The notes under the pieces are model-generated. The model was not told the DNA's origin and searched no databases. It saw only the letters and a program-made list of their open reading frames with translations. This document shows, piece after piece, positions 38,974-50,385 of a DNA stretch of 64,000 nucleotides; the first letter of the stretch is position 1, and every line of letters begins with the position of its first letter. A program made the translations under genes and the position numbers. Source of the DNA: Dermatophagoides farinae (Eukaryota; Arthropoda; Arachnida; Sarcoptiformes; Pyroglyphidae); contig NC_134678.1 in assembly GCF_024713945.1 (NCBI RefSeq), positions 372,001 to 436,000 on the forward strand. Direction: 5' to 3'.

Positions 38974-41900
38974 TTAGGGACATACAACTACACTACAACC
39001 ATTTGTAGTTTTTGCCGTATTTATTGTTGTCATTGTTGTTGTTGCTGCTGCTGCTGCCGCTGCTACTGCTGCTGATAATGAATGATGATCTTCATGGTTA
39101 ATAATACTTTTCGTATCTGGTTTCATTTCAAATGTCTAAAAATGAATTGTAAAATAAAAAAGTCACATGTTGGTAAAAATGGTGTCGAAAAAAAAGTTAA
39201 GTAATCTTTTACTTACCTTATATGTAGGATTATCATATGCTGCTTCCGTTATACAAACATTACCATCACCGCCACCACGAGTAATAGCAGCAGTTGAATG
39301 ACGCCTTAAACAGATACAAGTGATAACAAAGAAAATTGTACCGGCCGTGAACATAAATATCGAAAGTATAGTCAAACCAAACATATATCTGGATGTTGTA
39401 TTATTCACCAATGATAAGGCGCTATTTTTATCTAGAGATTTTTATCAAGTTTTGAAAATCAAAAAAAAAAAATTTCATTTGGTTCAAGTTAAAGACCTGC
39501 TTTTGGTGTGCATGTGTGTGACATACCTTTAAAAGGATTTGCATCGAAATTTGTAATAAGGTCAATGGTATTTGATGTGACCACTTGTCCATTTGTTAAA
39601 TATAAATCGATCCATAGTTTATATCTGTATTGGCCATTGGCAAAAAATTGTCGATGATGACAGCAGCCAACGATGTAGGAAGGAGCAAGAGAGAGAGAGA
39701 AAAACGTTTTATCGAATCAATCAATCAAATTGAATTATGTGAAAATAACAAGCACATACCTTGTATTGGGTAAAAGACTTGAAAATGATATTTTTCCAAT
39801 TTCATCATCATCAACATTAACATAATTATAATATGATTCCATAGTTTTAACATTTTGATAATGAATTCTTGCAACATTGACAAATTTATTGATTGGTTTT
39901 GGTAGATTTCTAAGTCCAATATTGATACGGCCACCAGCATTATCACCATTACCATCGCTACCGATTGTGACATCATCAGGAAATATATGAAAATCAAAAT
40001 GATAATCATCCAATGCCGTTGGCGGTGTTTCAATCAACAATGGTTTCGATGATATTATATTGGCACTAATTTGATCGATCGATTTGAAATGTAAATCAAT
40101 TAGATAAGCAGTTGAGGATTCTAATTTATTGAGAATATAGAATGTAGTATCACGATGTAATGTTTGACTACTAAACCAAACATTATCATCATCATCATCA
40201 TTGTCATTGTTGTTGTTGTTTCTGTTGTCAGATTTTCTATAACGAACTTGTAAACCATCAATAAATTTTTTCTCTTGTATCGTGAATGGACGCCATGAAA
40301 TACGTATAGCATTATGATCGATAATTGCAGCCGTTATATTCATATCTAACATAATGACAGGCGGTAATGTACTGGTTGTCGTTGTTGTTGTCGTCGTTGT
40401 TTTCACTGGTAATGGTGGTAGATAAATTTTATATATTTCACTTATCGGACCAGTTTTAAGTGATTCAATAATAATTTCAATCTGTAGAAAATAATTGGTA
40501 TTTGGTTGCAAATTACCCAAATGATATTCAATATTTGGTATATCAAATAGACGTTTGGGCCGAGCAAATTTCTGTATATTCCATTTATTTCTCGGTATAT
40601 TTATATCGGTAGTATAATGAACTTCAGCATGTCCCAAAAGACCAACATAAATCGATGGTATCGTGAAACGTATTCGAGCAGATGTAGCATTGATGGCAAC
40701 AATATCCATTTGATCCAAATCATCACCATATGTACCAGTATTATTACAAATGACATATGGACAAATTATAGCATCTTTTGGTGTAACTACTGTTGGTGTT
40801 TTACATTCAGCTGTTGGTTCCAGAAATCTTTCTGTAATCGGTTGACATAGGCCTGGATCACAAACAACATGCAATATGCCATTGGTAATTTTACATTGAC
40901 AACGTCGATGTATTTCAGTTTCATCATCATTCCAGTATTCACCCAATTTATAAATTTTATCATTATAGGAACATTTTCCATCTATGAAATTTGATCAATT
41001 AATTTTGTATTTTAAAATCAATTATTATTATTTTCTCATTTCGATTTAAAAAAAACTTACAAATTTTATCACGATTATATTGTTCACGACATTGCCAATG
41101 AATACAACAATCATCACCGGGTAAATGGCCACGAAATGCTAATGATGATGGGCAAGGTAAACCTAATGGTGGTTCATCCGCGATATCTGGACAAATATCT
41201 TTACAACGAACATTACCATTATCGCACATACAACGTTTATGACATGGTAATAATTCCTGTGGTATAATTTGATAATTTGGAAATCTTATTCCAGCATAGG
41301 AACATGAACCATCTAGAAAAAAGCAAAAAAAAAAATGAAATGAAATGCATCAAATTTTGGGCAATATATTCACAGGATATAGAATTACCATTTTTGCATT
41401 TCGGTTCGGGACAACAATTCGGCGGCCTTGGCACAAACAATGGATCAATTTCCCATTCCAAACATTTCGTTGTATGTGGACCAAAATTATTATGATTACA
41501 TTGAATCGGATGACAATCAAACGTAGCATTCATGCTGCAAACACAAACCGCTCGACAACTATCATAGAATTCTTCACCGATTCCAATTTTATTTCCTTTG
41601 AATTCACAATAATTTTTATTTGCCACTGCCATGTTTTTCGTCAGCGATAATGTTTTCAAATCAGGCATATCTAATGCTAAATTTCGGTAGAATTTAGTAA
41701 AATTTTAAAAAAAAATTTCAAACAAACAAACTTACGATTTATATTATTTGCACAAACAACGTATGGACAAGCACATGGATCATTTGTCTGGATAAGTTTT
41801 GGACTTGGACAATCATCATTTGGTTTCAATACCGATGGCAATATTTCTGGACAATGGTTTTTGCATTTAATTTCAGTGAAATTATTTTTATTCATTATAC

Positions 41901-44900
41901 AACTGCAAGTTTTCTCCATACATCCATGGCCATAATTCCATTGATCACCAATACGATAAAATTTTCCATCTTCAAATAAACAACCACCATTAGAATCATT
42001 TGATGGACCAATTAATTGATGTACGTCACAAATCGGTATCATACAACAAGAATCATCTGGTGATTGTATCATCTGGCAATTTTCTGCACCAATCATATCA
42101 ACAAACAATGGACAACGTTCAATACAATCACGAATACCACCTTCTTTACAGATACATTTAAATTCACAATCACCATCATAGAATATTTCACCAACTTGAA
42201 TGATATCACTGCCATGAAAACAACCTTTAAATGTATGATCAATACCAGGAGGAAATGTACGAACAATAACCGTATTACTTGTATCATTACCAAAATGGAA
42301 ATAAATTGAATAATCTGTTTCAGGCTTCAAATGTGTCAATACAATTTCTTTTGAATCATTCGTCACGATTGTCATCATTTTATCGGTGATAATTTCATTT
42401 TGATATTTCAATTCATCGGTTGTTGTTGTTGTTGCTGTTGTATTTATATTTTGATGATTTATAAATTCGGCATAATAAATGGTAATGTTTTCATTTGGAT
42501 TTAAATTTTTAAAAAATACTAAACGAAATTTAATCGACGTTGAATTTATTGATTCAGCCATTTCGACCAAAAATTTATGTTGATCAATAGTGGAATTATT
42601 ATAATCACAAATTGATATTTTACAACATTCAGGATCATCTGGATCTGGACGCAGATGACAATACATTTCATGATAATGTCCATGATGATCATCATCATCA
42701 AAACAACGTGGTTGACATTCAATTTGACCATTCATTTGACATAAACATTTAAGTTCACAGCCAATATTGAATGTTTCATTCACTTTGTATGTTTGATTTG
42801 AATGATGACATGGAATATTCGTTGTTTCATTTTGATGATTTTGTTGATTATGACAAATTTTTTTCTTACAACAAATTGGATCATATAAATCTTCCACCAG
42901 ATGGCAATTAGCACCAATTTGATCGTCATTGATTGATTGATAATCAAAACATTTACGTTTACATTCAATTTCTAATGCCTCTGAACATTGACAAATGTGA
43001 CAATCATATTCGAATGTTTGTCCAATTTGATAGGTTTTATTATTATTATGAAAATGGCATAAATGTTTTCTATCACCATCATTGCCATTACTAACATAAT
43101 CATCATAACGATGGCAGCCATTCATTTTATCAACTTTCATGTTAATGTAATCGTCACGGCATATACATCGATAAGTAGACTCTTTTTCAATATATCGACA
43201 TATAGAATTTGGGTCACATTTTAGTGGACAATCATCATCATCATCATCATCACCATCATTCTTCATCACTTTAGCACTGATGGTGGCCGAATGTTGATGT
43301 TGTTGATTATGATTATAAAGTTTGACCGGTATTTGACATGATAACAGACCACAATAATTTTTACAACATTTATTCACACCAGTACAATGATAATCATGTG
43401 TACATTCATTCATACAAGTTGTATGATTATCAGCACCATGAATAATCGATGGATTTGTTGGACAGATTCCAGGTTTACCAATGAATTGTGTAGATTGTGT
43501 TTCACGTTCCAATAAAAATGATGATGGTGATGATGATATTTGATGATGATCACCATTCGAATTAATACATTGTAAACAGCATTTATCATTATCATCATCA
43601 TCAACGAATGTACATTTGAGATTGATTTTCTTTGCTTCATTCACAGATAAATATGGTGCTACACAGCTACATTGGTTTTTTTTGCCGTAGAAGAAAAGAA
43701 AAAATCATAGATCAATTAGGATGATTAAAAGAAAAAGAAATATCATTTAGATTAGTCAATGTGTGTGCGTGAATCGGAAAAATTTTTTTTCAAATCGGAC
43801 TTACCGTTTACGGCAATTGACACTACCATCAACACATTCACAGGTTTGTTCGCAATCATTCAATATTGTTTCATTCAATTCAAATGAACGATTACGAAAT
43901 AGACAACCCTTCGTGGTACTGGTTTCAATTATTTCTGAACTAAGTGTTTGTTTATGATCCAATTCACTCCATGTAAACACTTGTATCATATAATGTGATT
44001 GTGGTTTCAAGCCGGTTAACGTGAAAAATGGTGTTCCATTTGATTTAATTATTAACCATTGATTATGTTGTTGCATGAAACCACTGTTTGGTCGATAATG
44101 TATAGCATAACCTGAATCAGTGTCGGGTTTAAAATCATCAAAAACAATGGTAATCGATGATGCATTACGATAAGTGACTAATACTTTTGGTAATGTTTCA
44201 GGTACAATATTGGCTATGAGAACGAAATAAAAAAAACAATCATGTTTATTGAAGCGAAATGGTGGATGGAAAATAAAATTATCACCCCAAAAGATTATAA
44301 ATAATTATTATCAAGGTATGAAGTGGGAGAATGAAGATAATCATAAAAATAACCACATACCTCTTGTGGTGATGATTGAAAGTTCTTCACGATGATTACT
44401 GATTACTTTCACCAAATAAATAGTGTTTGGTTTTAGTCCGAAAATTTTTGTACGAAAATGTCCATCAGAAATTTCGGTCACCTTTGACTAAAAAAAAGTA
44501 GAAGAAAAATAAATGAACTATATGACTCTGTGTCTTTATCGTTTTTCACAGTGGAAAGATCAAGAGCAAAAAAAATCAAAAAAACAAATAAACATGACTT
44601 ACATCAATTTTTTCAAATTGAAATTTTAATGGCTGTGGCACATATCTTGTAATGTGAATTTCATTTATTATTGGATTACGATTCAATTTCAATTGATTCG
44701 AAAATGATGATGATGACGATGATGATTTCCATTCAATTTGAATAGAATCATTTTGTATTTGATCAATGATTAATGATAAACTTCCTATATTTGTAAAACC
44801 AAAATGAAAAAAAAATAAATTTTTATGATTAAACAAACACACATTTAAAACAACAGTGAACACACAATAGTCAATTGGAATTTATAACATGTCTGGTTGA

Positions 44901-45466
44901 TTGATTTTCACTCAATATAATTGATTACCTTCACATAATTTGGATGTTTGATTGCAAAATAATTTTAAATAAGGATCACAATGACTAAAACTAGAAGAAC
45001 CAGCACCACCATTATAATTATTATTCATATTCCGATTCAATGATGATGGATTATAGCAAGTTTGTCCAGATTTTTTTGCACAAATAAAATCACATTCACA
45101 TCGATCATTATTATTTTTTAAAGATGTAAAATAATGACCACTGATACAATCGGATTTTTGTTCCTGTATGATCAATGATGATAATAAATGGCCACCATTT
45201 ATACAACGATGACAATGATTAACTGGTGATATAGATGATGGTGCCGATGATGTTGATGATGATGGTGAATAGGAGAAGATATTTTCATGGAGATCAACAA
45301 CGGCAGTAGTAGTAGTAGTGGCAGTAGAATCGACATTTGTTGTAATTGGAATTTCTGATCCAAAAATAATAGAATTTTCTTGCAGTAGAATTATCGGTAG
45401 AATTATCAATATTTTTATGGCCATTTTATTCGGCCAATATTGATTGTTTGATGAAATCATTTTCAT
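38974..45466 (-). CDS. Large single-pass receptor with VWC, FN3, WAP and EGF-like modules (putative epidermal cell surface receptor type)
   Basis: Eleven exons join in phase: 45466-44929, 44784-44603, 44487-44361, 44213-43805, 43666-41736, 41670-41389, 41312-41061, 40981-39760, 39624-39527, 39431-39217 and 39135-38974. They encode about 1805 residues. A signal peptide follows MAIKILIILPIILL; ATGs at 45466, 45460 and 45424 are all possible starts. Order: an IGFBP-like Cys-rich block (CECDFICAKKSGQTC, ends ~180), two FN3 domains (~180-390), a VWC, a WAP-type four-disulfide core (CTHDYHCTGVNKCCKNYC), an EGF-like unit, two VWCs, an FN3, about five VWCs, and three FN3-like domains. Next come a membrane helix (~1697-1722) and an ~80-residue cytoplasmic tail with AAYDNPTYK, an NPxY motif for PTB-domain or clathrin adaptors, and an Ala run. 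VWC modules commonly bind BMP or matrix ligands; the ligand here is unknown. Insect proteins of similar make-up are annotated as putative epidermal cell surface receptors. Confidence 0.85.
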
Positions 45467-47750
45467 TTTTTGAAACTTGGATTTTACACAATGGTGGATG
45501 AACAAAATGAATTGTTCGTTCGAAACGTTCGAACCAAAAAAAAAAAAAAAACAGCTGGCAATGGATCGAATCGGAAATGCTCACATTTGATTTTCATTAA
45601 TTCATTTTGAAATGGTGACTAACAAAAAAAAAGAAAATAAAAAAAATCTGTTAAAAAAAACAATGCAAACACATACAAGGCAAACACCGACTTTTGAAAA
45701 CTTTAAAATAATAAGAACATTTGGTGGTCAACAATCGAGATTTTGGCACAATCTAGATTGGCTGATAGTTGTTGTCGTTGTTGTTTGTTGCTGCTTCGCC
45801 TGCTGCTTCATTCAATCTATTGCTGCTGTTTCAATGAGACAAAATGGTCAAATTCGGCCAAGCTTCATCTTTGGAAAACAACCACCAAAATGAATGAATG
45901 AATGAAATGAAGTTCAAAGAAGAAAAGTGTAGCCAAAAATAAGTCAATCTAGTTGCGCTTGAAACACATAGACAGACCAAGGTTAAAAGCAGCAGCAGCA
46001 ACAGCAGCAACATACCACTGATGTTGTTCGGTGTTTCGGGGGTTCAACCATCGAAGCTCTTGATAATCAATTGATCATTTTTCTTCGTCATAACCTTTAA
46101 AAAACTACACACACACACACACAAATTGTGACGACCTACCAAATGTTGTTGTTAGATATGGGCAACACAAACAACAGATGCCCGATGTCAGGTAAAAGGC
46201 CAGGTAGATGGAATGGAAACAAATGGCTCTCAAAGAAAAAAAAACTTTTTTCGTGGTCGTTTTTTGAAGAAGACGAAAAAAGACGAAGAAGTAGCAGCAG
46301 CAGCAGCAAGTTAGTCGATCATCATCGGTTAATAACAAGACAAACCAGTGAAGTTGATGATGATGAAGATGATGAAAACTAGTTAGTCATTTGATGTATA
46401 CGGGTGGAAAAAAAATTGAAACTGAAAAAACTTTATTTGGTGGTTTTTTTTCCTTTTTTTTGCATAATTGAAAAAAATTAAATCGGGATTTCGGATGAAT
46501 AAAAAAAAAAATTCCCCGAAATTAAGTCGACTAATGATGACCGACTAACTTAATTTAGTAAAATCAGCAAATCATTTTTCGATTGATTTTATTTACACTC
46601 AGAGAGTGAGCGAAAGAAAACATTCGAAAGCGAATCCGGTGATTAATTCAAAAATAACGTAATTTGCATCGATCAGCCTGTTTTGTTTTGTTTCTTTCAC
46701 AGTAAATAAAAAAAATGAACGATAAAAAAATCAAGATAATGTTTGTGTAAGTGGTGTGTGTAAGCAGAAAAAAAAAGATTTTAAAAAAATCTTGATCAGA
46801 TATATCGAAAATGAATGCTAATTTTAAACCATTCAATCGAATAAATCAAAAAAAAAACGACGATGATGCTTTTTTTCAAACAGAACGACACAAACTTTTA
46901 TTTTTCATAAAATGAAGAAAATGAAAATGAAACACACAAACCAATTTGAATGGCCCAATTTTTTTTCCTTGTGAAGAAAATTATGAAATTTTTTTTTTGT
47001 TGCTGTTATTTCATTCACAAGACAATAAGCTATTTTGAACGAATGGTGAAGAAGATACATCATCGAAAACATCGAAACAATAATGATGATGATGATGATG
47101 ACAAACAACGGTGGCCAATAAAAAAAACATTCGAACAAAAAAAAAAAAAGAAAATTTTGTATCGAAAGAAAGCGAAAAAAATATCAAATTTGTTTCAAAA
47201 AAAAACACACACACACATTATCATCATCATCTTTTATAAGTATCATCATCATGGAGACACCATAACAACAACAACAACAACAACGATGAAGAAAAACTAT
47301 GCAAACTATCGAATATTACAATGGATTGTATATGATGATGATCGTTGTAGAGCATTCATTCATTCATTCTTTTTTTTTGTTTTCTTTCTCCCAGATTTTT
47401 TTTTTGGACAAACAAAAACACACATAGCTTCCTCTAATTACACACATCGTACAACAACAGCCATTGATGATGATGATGATGATGAACAATACCGATTAGC
47501 CATATACGACGACGATGATGATGATAATGATTGTTGTGCATGGTGTTTGTGTTAAGATATTCACAGCGAAAGTTTTTTCTTTTCGTTTTCGTTTATTCAC
47601 GACAAACGAAATGAAAAAACTTTTACCAAAACTATCATCATCATCATCATCCGCATACCGGACAACAAAATGTGAAAATACCTGATAGGTAATTTTTTTT
47701 TTTAAATTCGATAGACAAAAAGTCACGATTTTTGTTTTCGTTTTTCTGTA

Positions 47751-47787
<37 letters not shown>

Positions 47788-48104
47788 AGTCACCAATATG
47801 TGTGTGTGTGTGCAGAACGTAAGTGTGATGGGCCTTTCCATCATTCATTTTGTAAGTTCAATACCATTATTGGTGATGGCAATGAAGAATGGCCCAATAA
47901 AGTATCGTGTGGATTCAACGACACGACAACAGCATAATTTTTTTTCTCGTTTCGTTTTGTTTCGTTCATCAAAATTATGTTGATGATGATTTCAGTGGAT
48001 AGGAATTTTTTGATGATGATGATTTTCTTGCAAAAAAAATTGCAAATTATAAATCATAATTTTTGTGAAAAATTTTTCTTTTTTTTTTGTTGTTTGACTA
48101 AAAA
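45467..48104. other. Intergenic repeat-rich DNA
   Basis: No gene is supported. It contains the receptor promoter at the left. The long frame at 46950-47555 (+) is built from poly-A, (ATG)n and (ACA)n runs and is not credible as a gene. A 31-nt (AC)n run at 47755-47785 faces a (GT)n run at 47799-47812. Confidence 0.45.
47755..47812. repeat. Facing (AC)n and (GT)n microsatellites
   Basis: A 31-nt AC run is followed 13 nt later by a 14-nt TG run. The arms are complementary and could form a hairpin. Confidence 0.85.
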
Positions 48105-48110
48105 TTTATT
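48105..48110 (-). terminator. Poly(A) signal of COX16
   Basis: AATAAA on the minus strand, 8 nt after the stop codon. This implies a very short 3' UTR. Confidence 0.55.
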
Positions 48111-48118
48111 CCTTTAAT

Positions 48119-48681
48119 CTATATTGATTTTGTTGTTGTTGCTGTTGTGGTTTTTTTGTTTACAACTTTATCAACCATTTCTTTATATTCACGATTATCT
48201 TCCCATGGTCTTGGACCACGAACATTTTTCCATTCATCATTTCGGCCTAATTCAATTAATTCTTTCAAAGTTTCATTATCGTTGTTGGCGGCGGCGGTGG
48301 TGGTAGTCACTTCATCAGATTTTTCATCATCATCAACATAATCTAGATCTCGACGTTTAGTTCCCTGTATTTTCAACAGAAGAAAAAAGACAAAGTTGAG
48401 AAATGGAATTATTTGTAAAGCAATGTAGAAAAAAAATGGATAACAGGACTCAATAAAACAAAAAAACTAACCACATAACGTCTACGATAATTATACACTT
48501 CATAACGGATCGATGTAAATTCACGAAGTAAAAATGATCCTAACACCATGAAACTCTGTTTGAAACAAAACGAAAAAAAAAACGTTTTGATTATTTGGCA
48601 AAGGCAATTATCATCATCATCATGATTACAAAATACCAGAAACGGAACACCATATTTTAATAATGTATTTGATTTTGCCAT
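48119..48681 (-). CDS. COX16: Cytochrome c oxidase assembly factor COX16
   Basis: Small inner mitochondrial membrane protein required to assemble complex IV, in other organisms linked to copper delivery to COX2. Three exons, 48681-48637, 48555-48472 and 48364-48119, join in phase 0 and give 124 residues. Residues 1-15 (KYGVPFL segment) and 16-25 (SFMVLGSFLL) make the single membrane helix, followed by the conserved REFTSIRYEVYNYRRR. The C-terminal half contains the family hallmark WKNVRGPRPWED; between the two is an acidic, Thr/Ala-rich stretch. Length and layout agree with the animal family (about 105-125 residues). Its start codon is 200 bp from that of the divergent mitochondrial ribosomal gene. 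Confidence 0.9.
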
Positions 48682-48881
48682 CTTTTTCACGTTATTTTTC
48701 TTTAATCATCACATTATTTTAATTTTAATAATTGGAGAACAAAAAATTGATATCAAATCGAATTCAATTTCAATCATAATGCACACATGTTTTCAATTCG
48801 TCATTCTTCATAGACAACGTTACGCAAATGTTTTTTTTCGTCACATGTTCTAAATTGAATTAAAAAAAAAATTCAAAAATG
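48682..48881. promoter_or_regulatory. Shared divergent promoter region of COX16 and uS5m
   Basis: Only 200 bp separate the two start codons, so both 5' UTRs and core promoters must fit here unless untranslated exons overlap the partner gene. No TATA box is evident in a sensible position. The motif CACATGTT occurs twice (near 48784 and 48842). Confidence 0.6.
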
Positions 48882-50273
48882 ATGCTGAAAATTATTCAAT
48901 ATTCTCGACATTTCGTTACGAATTCATTGCACTTGAATTCTTATCAATCAATTTTGTCCACAGCAAAATGTTTTGACTTACAAAATCTGGCCAGCAATCA
49001 TCAACAGTGGAGAAATTCATCAAGCTTTTTCACACGAAGTTTGTAACTTAAATGATTTCGAGAAATATGTAATTGATTTTCATTTAATCTAGATTCCGGT
49101 GAACAGATATGGAAAGGATTATTATCGGTCAGTAATGCCGGCCGTCGAAGAGGTCGAGGTAGAGGTGCAAATCGAAAAATGTTCAAAGATCTAAATAGAG
49201 GACAAATTATGGGTGTCGGGGAAAAACATTTTCTTTGGCCCGGACTCAATGCACCTGTTATGAAAGGTAGTGAAATTGTGCAGATAAAAGAATTAAAGGC
49301 TGATCCTGCTTATAAGGAAAATTTGATAAAAATTCGTGACCAAATGGAGAAAAGAAAACGAGCATATGTACATCCATTGGAACGTGGATGGAGCGGTACA
49401 AAACTGTTGGGCAAATGGATTGGTCCACCAGATCCGATTGCTGGTGAAGAATTCCTGGGATTCGATACGAGATTATTGGTCGTTAGACCAGTTTTCTACA
49501 TGAAACCGAATTTTGGACGAACAAAAACCATTTCAGTTTTAGCTGTCACTGGAAATGGTAATGGTCTAGTTGGTTATGCTGTAGCCAAATCCGAAGATTT
49601 ACGTACAGCAATCAGTAATGCTAAAAATAAAGCCGGACAACGATTATTTCGTGTAGAATTGGATCACGATACAATTCTACATGATTTTTATTCACGTTTT
49701 GGTTCAACAAAAGTTTTTGCCGAAAAAAAACCACCAGGCTGCGGTTTATCCGCACATCGATGTCTACGTAGTATTTGTGATGTAATCGGTATCAAAGATA
49801 TTAATTGTAAAGTGGAAGGTAGTGAACGTAATTATCTGAATCTAACACGAGCATTTTTATTGGGATTGATCAATCAGAAAACATTTCAACAAATGGCCGA
49901 TGAAAAACGTTTGAATGTTGTGGAAATTAATGAATCGTTCAGTAATTATCCAATATTGAAAGCTAAACCATCGGATAATTTAGGTGGTTGTCGAACGGAC
50001 GAACAAATTGGTGATACCGAAATTCTTGATTTTGATATATTCATCCATGATGGTAAAGTCAAAGAACAACAAAATCTAAAACCCATGTATTATACCAAGG
50101 AAAAAGGATGGAGAAATTATATGAAAAAATGGAATTATCGTAAAAGCCGTGAACAAGTTCGTATCAATCTGATGGCACGTTATAATGGTCAATTGGAAAG
50201 TTATATTACCATACGAGAAAAGGAACGATTGATGGCCAAAAGACAGAAATTTTTAGCCACACAAAATCAATAG
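48882..50273 (+). CDS. mRpS5: Mitochondrial small ribosomal subunit protein uS5m
   Basis: Component of the mitochondrial 28S ribosomal subunit. Exons 48882-49038 and 49093-50273 join in phase 1 (54-nt intron, donor GTTTGT) and encode 445 residues. The N-terminus (MLKIIQYSRHF, Arg/Ser/Asn-rich, few acids) looks like a mitochondrial targeting peptide. Then come a basic GRRRGRGRGANRKMFKDLNR stretch typical of MRPS5, the S5 N-terminal RNA-binding domain (VVRPVFYMKPNFGRTKTISV through LRTAISNAKNKAG) and the S5 C-terminal domain (GCGLSAHRCLRSICDVIG), with an extended mitochondrial-type tail. The first exon was added because it supplies an ATG and targeting peptide in matching phase; starting at the internal Met encoded at 49179 would remove both. 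The gene is divergent from COX16 and convergent with glycogen phosphorylase. Confidence 0.93.
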
Positions 50274-50353
50274 ATTATTAATCAATCAATTGAGTAGTAG
50301 CCAGGAAAATTTTTTCTTTTCTTTGTTCATAACTTGTCTCTTCAAATCAATCA

Positions 50354-50359
50354 AATAAA
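50354..50359 (+). terminator. Poly(A) signal of uS5m
   Basis: AATAAA 80 nt after the stop codon and 27 nt before the stop codon of the opposing phosphorylase gene. Confidence 0.55.
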
Positions 50360-50385
50360 AATTTCATTTTTTTTTGTTTTTGCAT

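Noticed and set aside
42064-43644. Several overlapping minus- and plus-strand frames inside the large receptor exon
   Set aside because: They are Met/Ile-rich shadows of the Cys-rich VWC frame, which alone keeps the domain pattern and splice phases.
46950-47555. 201-codon open frame on the plus strand
   Set aside because: It is made of poly-Lys, poly-Asp, poly-Thr and poly-Phe from A runs, GAT repeats and ACA repeats, with no exon-like composition or domain.
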